In this document: positions 1 through 5,665 of the stretch, one piece after another
Layout: each line of letters opens with the position of its first letter
How positions within the stretch are numbered: the first letter of the stretch is position 1
From: an uncultured bacterium
GTDB lineage: Bacteria > Actinomycetota > Actinomycetes > S36-B12
Reading direction: 5' to 3'
DNA length: 5,665 bases
Assembly: GCA_903940375.1 (NCBI GenBank)
Contig: CAJAKT010000592.1
Span: forward strand, 1 to 5,665
Translations under genes and position numbers: made by a program
The notes under the pieces: generated by a model
What the model was told of the DNA's origin: nothing
The model's input: only the letters and a program-made list of their open reading frames with translations
Databases searched by the model: none

Positions 1-118
1 CCTTGTGCGTGAACGGGAGTCGCGCCGAGCCTTCGACCGCACTGATGCGGAAGATCTCGTAGGACTGGTCCCCGACGGTCAGGGTGCCGCGGGATCCGAA
101 GCTGTCGATGCTGGCCAC
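1..118 (-). CDS. acnA: Aconitate hydratase (aconitase A), N-terminal fragment
   Basis: Only the first 39 codons are present; the gene runs off the left edge. Aconitase isomerises citrate to isocitrate through cis-aconitate in the TCA cycle, in the cytoplasm, using a 4Fe-4S cluster whose cysteines lie beyond this fragment. The translation opens MASIDSFGSRGTLTVGDQSY and continues EIFRISAVEGSARLPFTHK. This matches the conserved start of bacterial AcnA/IRP1-type aconitases (SFG.-.TL-VG-.-YEI-.-AVEG-.-LP). The start is GTG at 116-118, supported by an AGGAG ribosome site at 126-130, 7 bases upstream. A perfect 18-bp palindrome lies 30 bases before the start codon and is the obvious candidate for its control. 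The pilus-like genes upstream run in the same direction but end 83 bases away, so acnA probably has its own promoter. The family call is secure from the N-terminal signature; completeness cannot be judged. Confidence 0.9.
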   Translation of the reverse strand, partial: MASIDSFGSRGTLTVGDQSYEIFRISAVEGSARLPFTHK

Positions 119-125
119 GAGCGTG

Positions 126-130
126 CTCCT
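126..130 (-). promoter_or_regulatory. Ribosome binding site of acnA
   Basis: On the minus strand this reads AGGAG, 7 bases before the GTG at 118-116. It is a strong Shine-Dalgarno match and fixes the GTG as the start of the aconitase gene. No other in-frame start with a comparable site exists nearby. Confidence 0.75.
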
Positions 131-148
131 CTAGGGCGGCGGACTAGG

Positions 149-166
149 TATCTTGACGTCAAGATA
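149..166. promoter_or_regulatory. Perfect 18-bp palindrome, candidate operator of acnA
   Basis: The sequence TATCTTGACGTCAAGATA equals its own reverse complement over all 18 bases, with no spacer. It lies between the stop of the TadG-like gene (202) and the acnA start (118), the usual place for an acnA promoter. On the minus strand its first six bases, TATCTT, could serve as a -10 hexamer, placing a transcription start about 35 bases before the GTG. A dimeric regulator bound here would then cover the promoter. Aconitase genes in Corynebacterium are repressed by the TetR-family protein AcnR, whose gene lies next to acn. As I recall, that operator has a different sequence, so the regulator here is not identified. 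The palindrome is seen directly; the operator role is inferred. Confidence 0.6.
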
Positions 167-201
167 TCGGATAGCTGGCCACGAAGACGACGCGGGCGCG
201 C

Positions 202-1308
202 CTACTGCGTCAGCCGCCACGGGCCGGGCACCCGAATTGTCGTCTGGTTGCCCGCCTCCTGATTGCCACCATTGAAGGTGATGTTCCTGGCGATGACGAG
301 TCCGTTCACCTGGGTGCTGCCGCCGTTCACTGTGACGGACCCGCTTGGCGCATAGATGACGGCCTTGTCGCTCACTGAACCCGTGATCGTGATGTCGCCG
401 GACTTGGAGTAGATCAGCCACGAGGTCGTGCCCGTGTACGAGGTCGACCCCAGCGCGATGTCTCCCTCCGCGACGATGCCGCGGTTCACCGTGCCCGCCA
501 CGTCCAGCTTCTCCGACGAGCCGGTGCCGGAGCAGACGAAGGGGGCAGGCGGTGACCCAGATGCCACGAAGTCAGCCGAGCCGGCAACCTTGCATGACTT
601 CGCATACGGGAGACCGTCGAGAAAGGTCTTGTTGTACCCGGCATTGGCGAACGCCGCTGATGTGGCGACAACCGGCTGGCTGTACAGGGGGTTCGCGATC
701 GAGCCGTTGCTCCCGGGGTCGATCGGGGTGGAGCCATTGTGCGGAGGCGGGCAGTTGTACGTGATCGGCCGCCACACCGCAACGGTGGCAAAGCTGCCAC
801 CACCTCCGTCGAAGCACTCACCACCGTAGATGTTCCCGCCGACAGTGCCCTGGCCATTGAAGTTCGTGAAGATCTCCGCGACAAACTGATAGGACGACGT
901 GCACTGCCTGCGTGCTGTTGCGCGAGCCGCCACGGCCGTCGAACCGTTTCCGACGAAGGCACCGAAGACATTCGTCACCACGTCATTCACGGCTACCGAC
1001 ACCCCGGACTCCGGCGAATACCCATCGTCGAAGATCTCGATGTCACCGCTTGCGATCGTTGCCCCGTTGAGGGTGCCGTACTGGATCGCCACATCCTTGA
1101 TGGCCACCGTGCCCGCAGCTGGGGTTGCGCAGAGCAGCTGCGCCGCCGCAAGTGCCGCGGCATCCGCCGTGTTCTGGACCTGCGTGCGCTGCACGTAGGC
1201 AAATCCCCGGTCGACGACGAAGGCCATCAGCACCATGGCGACGAGGGTGAACAGGGCGACCACGATCGCGACAGCGCCGCGGTCGTGATTTCCCCTGGGC
1301 TCAGCCAT
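202..1308 (-). CDS. TadG-like membrane-anchored envelope protein with beta-rich C-terminus
   Basis: This 368-residue protein begins with a short polar stretch ending in HDRG. A single hydrophobic segment follows at about residues 11-33, and then the motif VDRGFAYVQRTQVQNTADAA with an alanine-rich helix (34-60). That pattern is typical of the TadG-like N-terminal domain found in Flp/Tad pilus and related actinobacterial proteins. The rest (about 85-368) should lie outside the membrane. It is rich in Gly, Ser, Thr and Asn. Its last 100 residues are short alternating hydrophobic strands (GIVAEGDIAL, SGDITITGSV, KAVIYAPSGSVTVNGG, VNGLVIARNITFNGG), like the beta-solenoid or bactofilin-like ends of such proteins. 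Six cysteines in the outer part (136, 165, 186, 239, 259 and nearby) could form disulfides. The ATG is 9 bases after the stop of the pilin-fusion gene with only a weak ribosome site, suggesting translational coupling. No enzymatic motif is visible, and the role as pilus-associated or adhesive is inferred from family and neighbour. Confidence 0.75.
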   Translation of the reverse strand: MAEPRGNHDRGAVAIVVALFTLVAMVLMAFVVDRGFAYVQRTQVQNTADAAALAAAQLLCATPAAGTVAIKDVAIQYGTLNGATIASGDIEIFDDGYSPESGVSVAVNDVVTNVFGAFVGNGSTAVAARATARRQCTSSYQFVAEIFTNFNGQGTVGGNIYGGECFDGGGGSFATVAVWRPITYNCPPPHNGSTPIDPGSNGSIANPLYSQPVVATSAAFANAGYNKTFLDGLPYAKSCKVAGSADFVASGSPPAPFVCSGTGSSEKLDVAGTVNRGIVAEGDIALGSTSYTGTTSWLIYSKSGDITITGSVSDKAVIYAPSGSVTVNGGSTQVNGLVIARNITFNGGNQEAGNQTTIRVPGPWRLTQ

Positions 1309-1317
1309 GCTCAGTGC

Positions 1318-3390
1318 TCACTTCTTGGTCTTGAACGAACCACCGTCGACCACGGTGACGCCGTCCACGGACGCCCGCAGCCAGACGTAGTAGGTCTTGT
1401 CCGAGGTCAGACCGCTGACGGCCTTGCTAACGGATGTGTCACTCGTGCCCGAGGCAGACGATGGGGAGGCAGCAACCCAGGTGCAGCCATCCATCTGGTC
1501 GCTTCTCTGGTAGCAGAAGTCCACGGTCACGGTGTTGCCCGCGGCATTGACCGTGCCATTGAGCTTTGCGCTCGTCTCCTTGATGTCCGACTCGGCCCCC
1601 AGAGTCACCGTCGGCTCCTTCCGGGTCGTGAACGATCCGGAGTCCGTGACCGTCGTCCCGCTACGAACCGCTCGCACCCATACGTAGTACTTCTTGTTCG
1701 CCGACAACGATGACGCGCCGTAGGACGCAGCGGTAGCCGTGGACCCGGACACGCTGCTGGGACTGGCGGACTTCCACGAGCAGTCGCCCACCTTGTTCGA
1801 CGTCTGGACGCAGAAGCTCACGGCGGTCGCCGGTCCGTTCGCCGTGACCGTCCCATTGAGGGTGGCACTCGACGAGGTGATCGAATCCGTGGCGTCGAGA
1901 TTCACGGTCGGATCCGCAGCGTCGGTCGTGAAACTCCGCGATGGGGCACTGATGACCGTTGTGGCGCCTCTCGTCACCCGCGCCCAGAAGTAGTACGTCG
2001 TGTATGGCGTGAGGGATGTCGCCTGGTAACGGATGTTGGTCGCCGTGCTGCCGGACACCGTCGAGGGCGAGGCTGTCTTCCAAGCACATCCAGCCGTGCT
2101 GTCAGTGGTACTCAGGCAGAAGGCCACATCGACGGCCGCGCCATTTGCCGTTGCCGAACCGCGCACTGTGGCAGAGGTGTCATCGATGTCATCCTCATCG
2201 ACGGCAGTCGTGGATACGGTGGGTGCGGCTGATGTTGTCGTGAAGGGAAGCGGTCCGTCGATGACGACCGTCGTACCGCGGGTCCCGCGAATCCAGACGT
2301 TGTAGGTCGTCGCCGTGCCGAGCGAACTGATATCCCTGGACACGGCCGTTGCGCTGCTCCCGGACACACTGGCGGGACTTGCCACCGCCCACGTGCAGCC
2401 TGCGACAAGGGCTGATGTCTGGTAGCAGAAGTCCACGTTCATGGACACGCCATTGGCGTTCGCTGTGCCCTTGATCGTGGCGGTCGTGCTGCCGACGGGC
2501 GTCGCCGCAACGACGGCGACGACTGGCGCGAGTGCCTGCGTCGTGAATGACACGGAGGCACTCTCCGCGGACACCCCTGATCGCGTGCCACGAAGCCACA
2601 CGTTGTACGTCGTGTTCGGTGTCAGGCTCGACACAGTCAGGGATGCGGGCACCGCAACCGCCCCTGAGCCTGATGAGGGAGAGGCTGGGATCCACGAGCA
2701 GCCCGCGGTCGTCGCAGAGGTCTGGTAGCAGAAGTCGAACGTTGCCGTGGATCCGTTCGGCGTCACCGCGCCATTGAGCGTCGCGGTCGTGGTCGTCACG
2801 TCCGTCGCATCAGAGACGAGCACGACCATCGCGGCCGAGCCTGGCGTCGTGAAGCTGATCGGCGAGCTCAGGGTCGAAGAACCGGCTCGGACCGCCCGAA
2901 CCCAGACGTTGTAGGTAGTGCTGGCGGCCAGACCCGTGGCACTGAGGGTCACGTCCACGGGGACCGATCCCGAAGCAGACGAGGGCGAGGCCGCCACCCA
3001 AGCGCAGCCACCGCTACTGTCACTGGTCTGGTAGCAGAAGTCGATTGACACGGCTGACCCGTTCGCGGTGACGCTGCCATTGAGTGCCGCTGCTGTCGTG
3101 GACACGCCCGATGGATCGAGCGCGACCACCGTCGGGGCACCCGTCACGGCTCCGGGCAGGTCCGCAGCAGGGAGGGCCGCAATCGCATCGCAGTTGGGAT
3201 CAACCGCATCGCACGCGACCACGCCGTTCCCGTTGGACGAGGAATCGTAGGAGGTGACCAGGGCGTCCTTGAGGAAGAAGAGACCGGTGAGCGCGACCAC
3301 AGCAACACCGGCCACGACCAGCCCGTACTCAACCGCCGTCACACCGCGGTCATCGGAACGCCACCTGGCTCGTTCCCGAGTACGCCTCAT
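1318..3390 (-). CDS. Flp/type IVb prepilin fused to six Fn3-like domains, probable surface adhesin
   Basis: From ATG 3390 the product is 690 residues. Residues 1-16 form an Arg-rich leader ending SDDRG. VTAVEYGLVVAG and a hydrophobic helix to about residue 40 follow. This is the Flp prepilin signature, with cleavage expected after Gly16 and Glu/Tyr at mature positions +5/+6. A linker with two cysteines (60, 67) follows, then six tandem domains of 99-104 residues at about 85-690. Each resembles bacterial Fn3/Ig-like modules (ATLNGTVTANG, a TTYNVWVRAVRSG-type strand, SFTT end) and carries an invariant FC-x9-C-x-W element. Ordinary Flp pilins are about 50-80 residues, so this is a rare architecture. 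No sortase motif is present. ATG 3390 is preferred over ATG 3432 because GGGAGGG lies 9 bases before it and it yields a normal short leader. It is likely exported and membrane-anchored or assembled by Tad machinery encoded elsewhere; binding or adhesion is inference. Confidence 0.8.
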   Translation of the reverse strand: MRRTRERARWRSDDRGVTAVEYGLVVAGVAVVALTGLFFLKDALVTSYDSSSNGNGVVACDAVDPNCDAIAALPAADLPGAVTGAPTVVALDPSGVSTTAAALNGSVTANGSAVSIDFCYQTSDSSGGCAWVAASPSSASGSVPVDVTLSATGLAASTTYNVWVRAVRAGSSTLSSPISFTTPGSAAMVVLVSDATDVTTTTATLNGAVTPNGSTATFDFCYQTSATTAGCSWIPASPSSGSGAVAVPASLTVSSLTPNTTYNVWLRGTRSGVSAESASVSFTTQALAPVVAVVAATPVGSTTATIKGTANANGVSMNVDFCYQTSALVAGCTWAVASPASVSGSSATAVSRDISSLGTATTYNVWIRGTRGTTVVIDGPLPFTTTSAAPTVSTTAVDEDDIDDTSATVRGSATANGAAVDVAFCLSTTDSTAGCAWKTASPSTVSGSTATNIRYQATSLTPYTTYYFWARVTRGATTVISAPSRSFTTDAADPTVNLDATDSITSSSATLNGTVTANGPATAVSFCVQTSNKVGDCSWKSASPSSVSGSTATAASYGASSLSANKKYYVWVRAVRSGTTVTDSGSFTTRKEPTVTLGAESDIKETSAKLNGTVNAAGNTVTVDFCYQRSDQMDGCTWVAASPSSASGTSDTSVSKAVSGLTSDKTYYVWLRASVDGVTVVDGGSFKTKK
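1321..3138 (-). repeat. Six in-frame tandem repeats encoding Fn3-like domains
   Basis: Six units of about 300 bases lie head to tail inside the pilin-fusion gene: 3138-2839, 2838-2536, 2535-2233, 2232-1921, 1920-1621 and 1620-1321. Each encodes a beta-sandwich-like domain starting near A-P-T-V and ending SFTT or similar. The best-kept DNA stretch encodes DFCYQTS, and its plus-strand form, tctggtagcagaagtc, recurs near 1505, 2419, 2719 and 3027. The two cysteines in every unit are separated by exactly nine residues. Between units the sequences have diverged clearly at both DNA and protein level. The array is therefore old and kept by selection rather than a recent expansion. Unit 4 is the most divergent, with an acidic stretch (DEDDIDD) and FCLSTT in place of FCYQTS. 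Confidence 0.85.
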
Positions 3391-3399
3391 GCCCGATAT

Positions 3400-3406
3400 C
3401 CCTCCC
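3400..3406 (-). promoter_or_regulatory. Ribosome binding site choosing the pilin-fusion start
   Basis: The minus strand reads GGGAGGG, ending 9 bases before the ATG at 3390-3388. It favours this start over the in-frame ATG at 3432, which would add 14 residues including two cysteines in front of the prepilin leader and has only a GGAG 11 bases upstream. Confidence 0.55.
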
Positions 3407-3502
3407 GTGCACCCCCTGATGGCACACCGCATCCGGCCACGTGCTCCGGCACGTCCAGTCTATGCCCGGTTGAGCTCCAAGAGGACAAATGGGACCTCTC
3501 GA

Positions 3503-4621
3503 TCAGCGCACGAAATGGCCGACCGTCTCCAGGTGGTGGGTCATGGGGAACGCGTCGAAGGCCCGAATGGCACTCAGCCGGTATCCAGCAGCACGGAAAT
3601 CGGCCGCATCACGGGCCAGGGCCACCGGATCGCACGCCACGTAGACGACCGACGGCACCTCAGCGGCCGTGATCATGGCGACCACCTCGGCCCCGACCCC
3701 CGAGCGGGGCGGGTCGAGCACGATGCCATCGGGCGCATCGTGGTCGATGTCCCGGAGCCAGGCCGTGACGTCGGAGTGGTGCAGGGCCACCTGAGGCAGG
3801 TCATGCAGGGCCCGACGGGCCGACTTGACGGCCGACTCGGCCGATTCCACCGCGGCGACGTGCCCCTCGGCCCCAACGGCCTCGGCCAGGAAGGCGGCGA
3901 ACAGGCCGGCGCCGGCATACAGGTCCCACCAGGTCTGGCCGGGTGCCGGCCGCCCCATCTCCAGGACAGCGCCGACGAGTGCCTCGGGCAGCGCCTCGTG
4001 CACCTGCCAGAAGCCGTCGCGCTCCATCCGCCAGGTGCGGTCACGGACGGTATGCACGACCTTGCCCGGCCGAGTCTCGCCAGGAACGTCGACGCCGTCG
4101 GCAGCGATGAGGCAACGGTCGACCGGGACGATGTGGTGGCTGTGATGGCGGCGCAGGCCACGGTTGCCGTCGGCATCCTCCGCCCACGTGACCCGGCTGC
4201 GCCAGTGCAGGCCGTCGGGATGGCCGGGCAGCTCGCGCACGGTGAGGTCGAGGGCGGCCAGGTCATCGTCCGAGAAACGGCCGAAGCGGCGCAGGGCGTC
4301 GGTGAGCACCTCCTGCTTCATCCGCCGCTGGGCTTCGACGGCGATGTGCTGGAAGTCGCAGCCACCGCAGCCATCGGCATGGGCCCACGAGCAGGGAGCG
4401 TCAACCCGATCGGGATCCGGTTCGAGAACCTCGATCGCATCGGCGCGGACCATCTTGCGATTGACGTCGGTTACGCGCACGCGAACGGTCTCGCCAGTGA
4501 TCGCATGACGCACGAACAGCGTGCGCCCGTCGGAGTGGGCGATGAAGTGGCCGCCATGGGCGATGGGGCCGATCGTTACGACGCGCTCGTCGCCGATCGT
4601 CAGCGGCGCGGCGTCAGTCAT
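3503..4621 (-). CDS. TRAM-domain 5-methyluridine RNA methyltransferase (TrmA/RlmD family)
   Basis: This 372-residue cytoplasmic enzyme would transfer a methyl group from S-adenosylmethionine to C5 of a uridine in 23S rRNA or tRNA. An N-terminal TRAM-type RNA-binding beta-barrel (about 7-65, IGPIAHGGHFIAH, FVRHAITGE) is followed by iron-sulfur cysteines C77, C85, C88 and C170 (C-x7-CGGC plus a distant Cys), as in RlmD. Then come FWQV (about 204-207), the SAM-binding DLYAGAG (233-239), VLDPPRSG (301-308), the nucleophile in ACDP (C330) and the base motif HHLETV (E365). All expected catalytic parts are present. The chosen ATG overlaps the last 8 bases of the upstream permease gene; a GTG at 4642 would add seven residues. 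Neither has a strong ribosome site, consistent with translational coupling. The permease-methyltransferase pair matches Rv2690c-Rv2689c of Mycobacterium tuberculosis. The exact target uridine cannot be read from sequence. Confidence 0.93.
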   Translation of the reverse strand: MTDAAPLTIGDERVVTIGPIAHGGHFIAHSDGRTLFVRHAITGETVRVRVTDVNRKMVRADAIEVLEPDPDRVDAPCSWAHADGCGGCDFQHIAVEAQRRMKQEVLTDALRRFGRFSDDDLAALDLTVRELPGHPDGLHWRSRVTWAEDADGNRGLRRHHSHHIVPVDRCLIAADGVDVPGETRPGKVVHTVRDRTWRMERDGFWQVHEALPEALVGAVLEMGRPAPGQTWWDLYAGAGLFAAFLAEAVGAEGHVAAVESAESAVKSARRALHDLPQVALHHSDVTAWLRDIDHDAPDGIVLDPPRSGVGAEVVAMITAAEVPSVVYVACDPVALARDAADFRAAGYRLSAIRAFDAFPMTHHLETVGHFVR

Positions 4622-5665
4622 CACGGCCCGCAACCAGCTCACTTGACTCGAGCTGCCACGGGACGCTCGTGACCATGACTCCCGGCGTGAAGAGCAGCCG
4701 GCTCTTCAGTCGTAGTGCCGACTGGTTATGCAGGAGCTGCTCCCACCAGTGGCCCACGACGTACTCGGGGATGTAGACGGTGACGAGGTCGTTGGGGTTG
4801 TCGGAGCGCAGATCTCGGACATAGTCGAGGATCGGGCGCGTGATCTCACGGTACGGCGAGGCAAGAATCTTGAGCGTCACGGGGATGCCCTCGCGCTCCC
4901 ATTCATCCTGCAGCCGCATCGTGTCGTCGTGGTCGACGTCCACCGTCACGGCCTCCAGGACGGTCGGGCGCGTGGCGCGGGCGTAGGCCAGGGCACGCAA
5001 CGTGGGCTTGTGGATCTTGCTGACGAGCACGATGACGTGAACGCGCGCCGGCAGGGTCATGGCGACGGAGCCCTCGGTCATGATCTCGCGGCTGACCCGC
5101 TCGTAGTGGCTGTGGATCGCGCGCATGAGCAGGAAGATGATCGGCATCGCGATCACGACGATCCAGGCGCCCTTGGTGAACTTGGTGGCCAGCACGATGA
5201 TCAGAACCGAGCCGGTCATGATCAGGCCGAAGCCGTTGATGATTCGCGAGCGGATCATCTTGGCGCGCTCTTTCGGATCCTCCTCGGTGCGCAGGAACCG
5301 GGTCCAGTGCTTGACCATGCCGAGCTGACTCAGGGTGAAAGAGACGAACACACCGATGATGTACAGCTGGATCAGACCGCTGACGCTTGCCTGGTAAGCC
5401 ACGATCAGCAGGATCGCGAGACCAGCGAGGGTGAGGATGCCGTTGCTGAAGGCCAGCCGGTCACCGCGGGTGTGCAGCTGCCGCGGCAGGTAGCCGTCGC
5501 GCGCCAGCACGGAGCCCAGGACCGGGAATCCGTTGAAAGCCGTGTTGGCGGCCAGCGCCAGGATCGTTGCGGTCGCGAAGGCAATGACCAGCACGCCGAT
5601 ATGGGAGTGGTGGAACACCGCGTCGGCGATCTGGACGATGACCGTCTTCTGCGGTTGGCCTTCCG
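4614..5665 (-). CDS. APC-superfamily permease, probable KimA-like potassium transporter, C-terminal part
   Basis: The reading frame is open to the right edge, so the N-terminal half is missing; 350 codons are visible. Numbering from the first full codon in the window, the product has about five membrane segments, near residues 21-43, 75-93, 97-115, 142-160 and 165-182. A soluble cytoplasmic domain of about 165 residues follows, starting around 185 and including SPYREITRPILDYVR. The stretch LAANTAFNGFP, LARDGYLPRQ and GDRLAFSNGI is characteristic of APC permeases related to Bacillus KimA, a proton-potassium symporter with a regulatory C-terminal domain, and to mycobacterial Rv2690c. Rv2690c sits beside TrkA-type potassium genes (ceoB, ceoC), which supports potassium as substrate here, though they would be off this window. 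The GTG at 5618 lies inside the transmembrane part and is not the true start. The stop overlaps the methyltransferase start. Family is secure; substrate is inferred. Confidence 0.85.
   Translation of the reverse strand, partial: EGQPQKTVIVQIADAVFHHSHIGVLVIAFATATILALAANTAFNGFPVLGSVLARDGYLPRQLHTRGDRLAFSNGILTLAGLAILLIVAYQASVSGLIQLYIIGVFVSFTLSQLGMVKHWTRFLRTEEDPKERAKMIRSRIINGFGLIMTGSVLIIVLATKFTKGAWIVVIAMPIIFLLMRAIHSHYERVSREIMTEGSVAMTLPARVHVIVLVSKIHKPTLRALAYARATRPTVLEAVTVDVDHDDTMRLQDEWEREGIPVTLKILASPYREITRPILDYVRDLRSDNPNDLVTVYIPEYVVGHWWEQLLHNQSALRLKSRLLFTPGVMVTSVPWQLESSELVAGRDD

Noticed and set aside
154..161. TGACGTCA core inside the palindrome, identical to the eukaryotic CRE element
   Set aside because: This is bacterial DNA; the match is a by-product of the palindrome and says nothing about the regulator.
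195..202. GGCGCGCC palindrome at the end of the TadG-like gene
   Set aside because: An eight-base GC palindrome is common by chance in DNA of this composition and is not followed by a T-run.
739..1713. A 324-codon open frame on the plus strand
   Set aside because: It runs antisense across two well-supported genes and their junction, and its product is low-complexity and Arg-rich with no family resemblance.
3391..3432. ATG at 3432 as the start of the pilin-fusion protein
   Set aside because: It would put 14 extra residues with two cysteines before the leader, and the GGGAGGG site lies between the two ATGs, correctly placed for the downstream one.
3480..3499. Short inverted repeat AGAGG...CCTCT just after the methyltransferase stop
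   Set aside because: The stem is only five perfect pairs with a ten-base loop and no following T-run on the minus strand, too weak to call a terminator.
4622..4642. GTG at 4642 as the start of the methyltransferase
   Set aside because: It adds seven residues (ending in AV before the ATG) that do not belong to the TRAM domain and has no better ribosome site. The ATG at 4621, overlapping the permease stop, fits the family start better, though GTG is not excluded.
3254..4672. A 472-codon open frame on the plus strand
   Set aside because: It is antisense to the methyltransferase and to the start of the pilin gene, spans the gap between them, and encodes an Arg/Gly/His-rich product with no recognisable domain. 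It is an expected shadow in GC-rich DNA.

Overview
The window is GC-rich DNA in which every supportable gene lies on the minus strand, so transcription runs from position 5665 towards position 1. The gene families and their order suggest a high-GC Gram-positive bacterium (Actinomycetota). These are a KimA/Rv2690c-like APC permease followed by a TRAM-domain RNA methyltransferase, a pair also found in Mycobacterium and Streptomyces, and an AcnA-type aconitase. Genus cannot be told from this window.

Layout in transcription order: (1) 5665-4614 is the C-terminal part of an APC-superfamily permease, probably for potassium, with its N-terminus off the window. (2) 4621-3503 is a TrmA/RlmD-type 23S rRNA or tRNA m5U methyltransferase. 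It overlaps the permease stop by 8 bases, so these two form one operon. (3) After a 112-base gap, 3390-1318 encodes an unusual secreted protein: a complete Flp/type IVb prepilin N-terminus fused to six tandem fibronectin-III-like domains, each with an invariant C-x9-C-x-W signature. (4) Nine bases later, 1308-202 encodes a TadG-like membrane-anchored protein with a beta-strand-rich, probably solenoid C-terminus. (5) After an 83-base gap holding a perfect 18-bp palindrome, 118-1 is the first 39 codons of aconitase (acnA), which continues off the window.

The permease, methyltransferase and aconitase are housekeeping genes. The accessory part is the two-gene surface module between them (3390-202). 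Both proteins carry an Asp-Arg-Gly motif directly before their hydrophobic segment. Both would be membrane-anchored or exported, and they are almost certainly co-transcribed. They look like a minimal Tad/Flp-related adhesin or envelope structure with no secretion ATPase, platform protein or prepilin peptidase beside it, so any assembly machinery must be encoded elsewhere. No RNA genes, CRISPR arrays, insertion sequences or att sites were seen, and no stretch over 300 bases lacks a gene.
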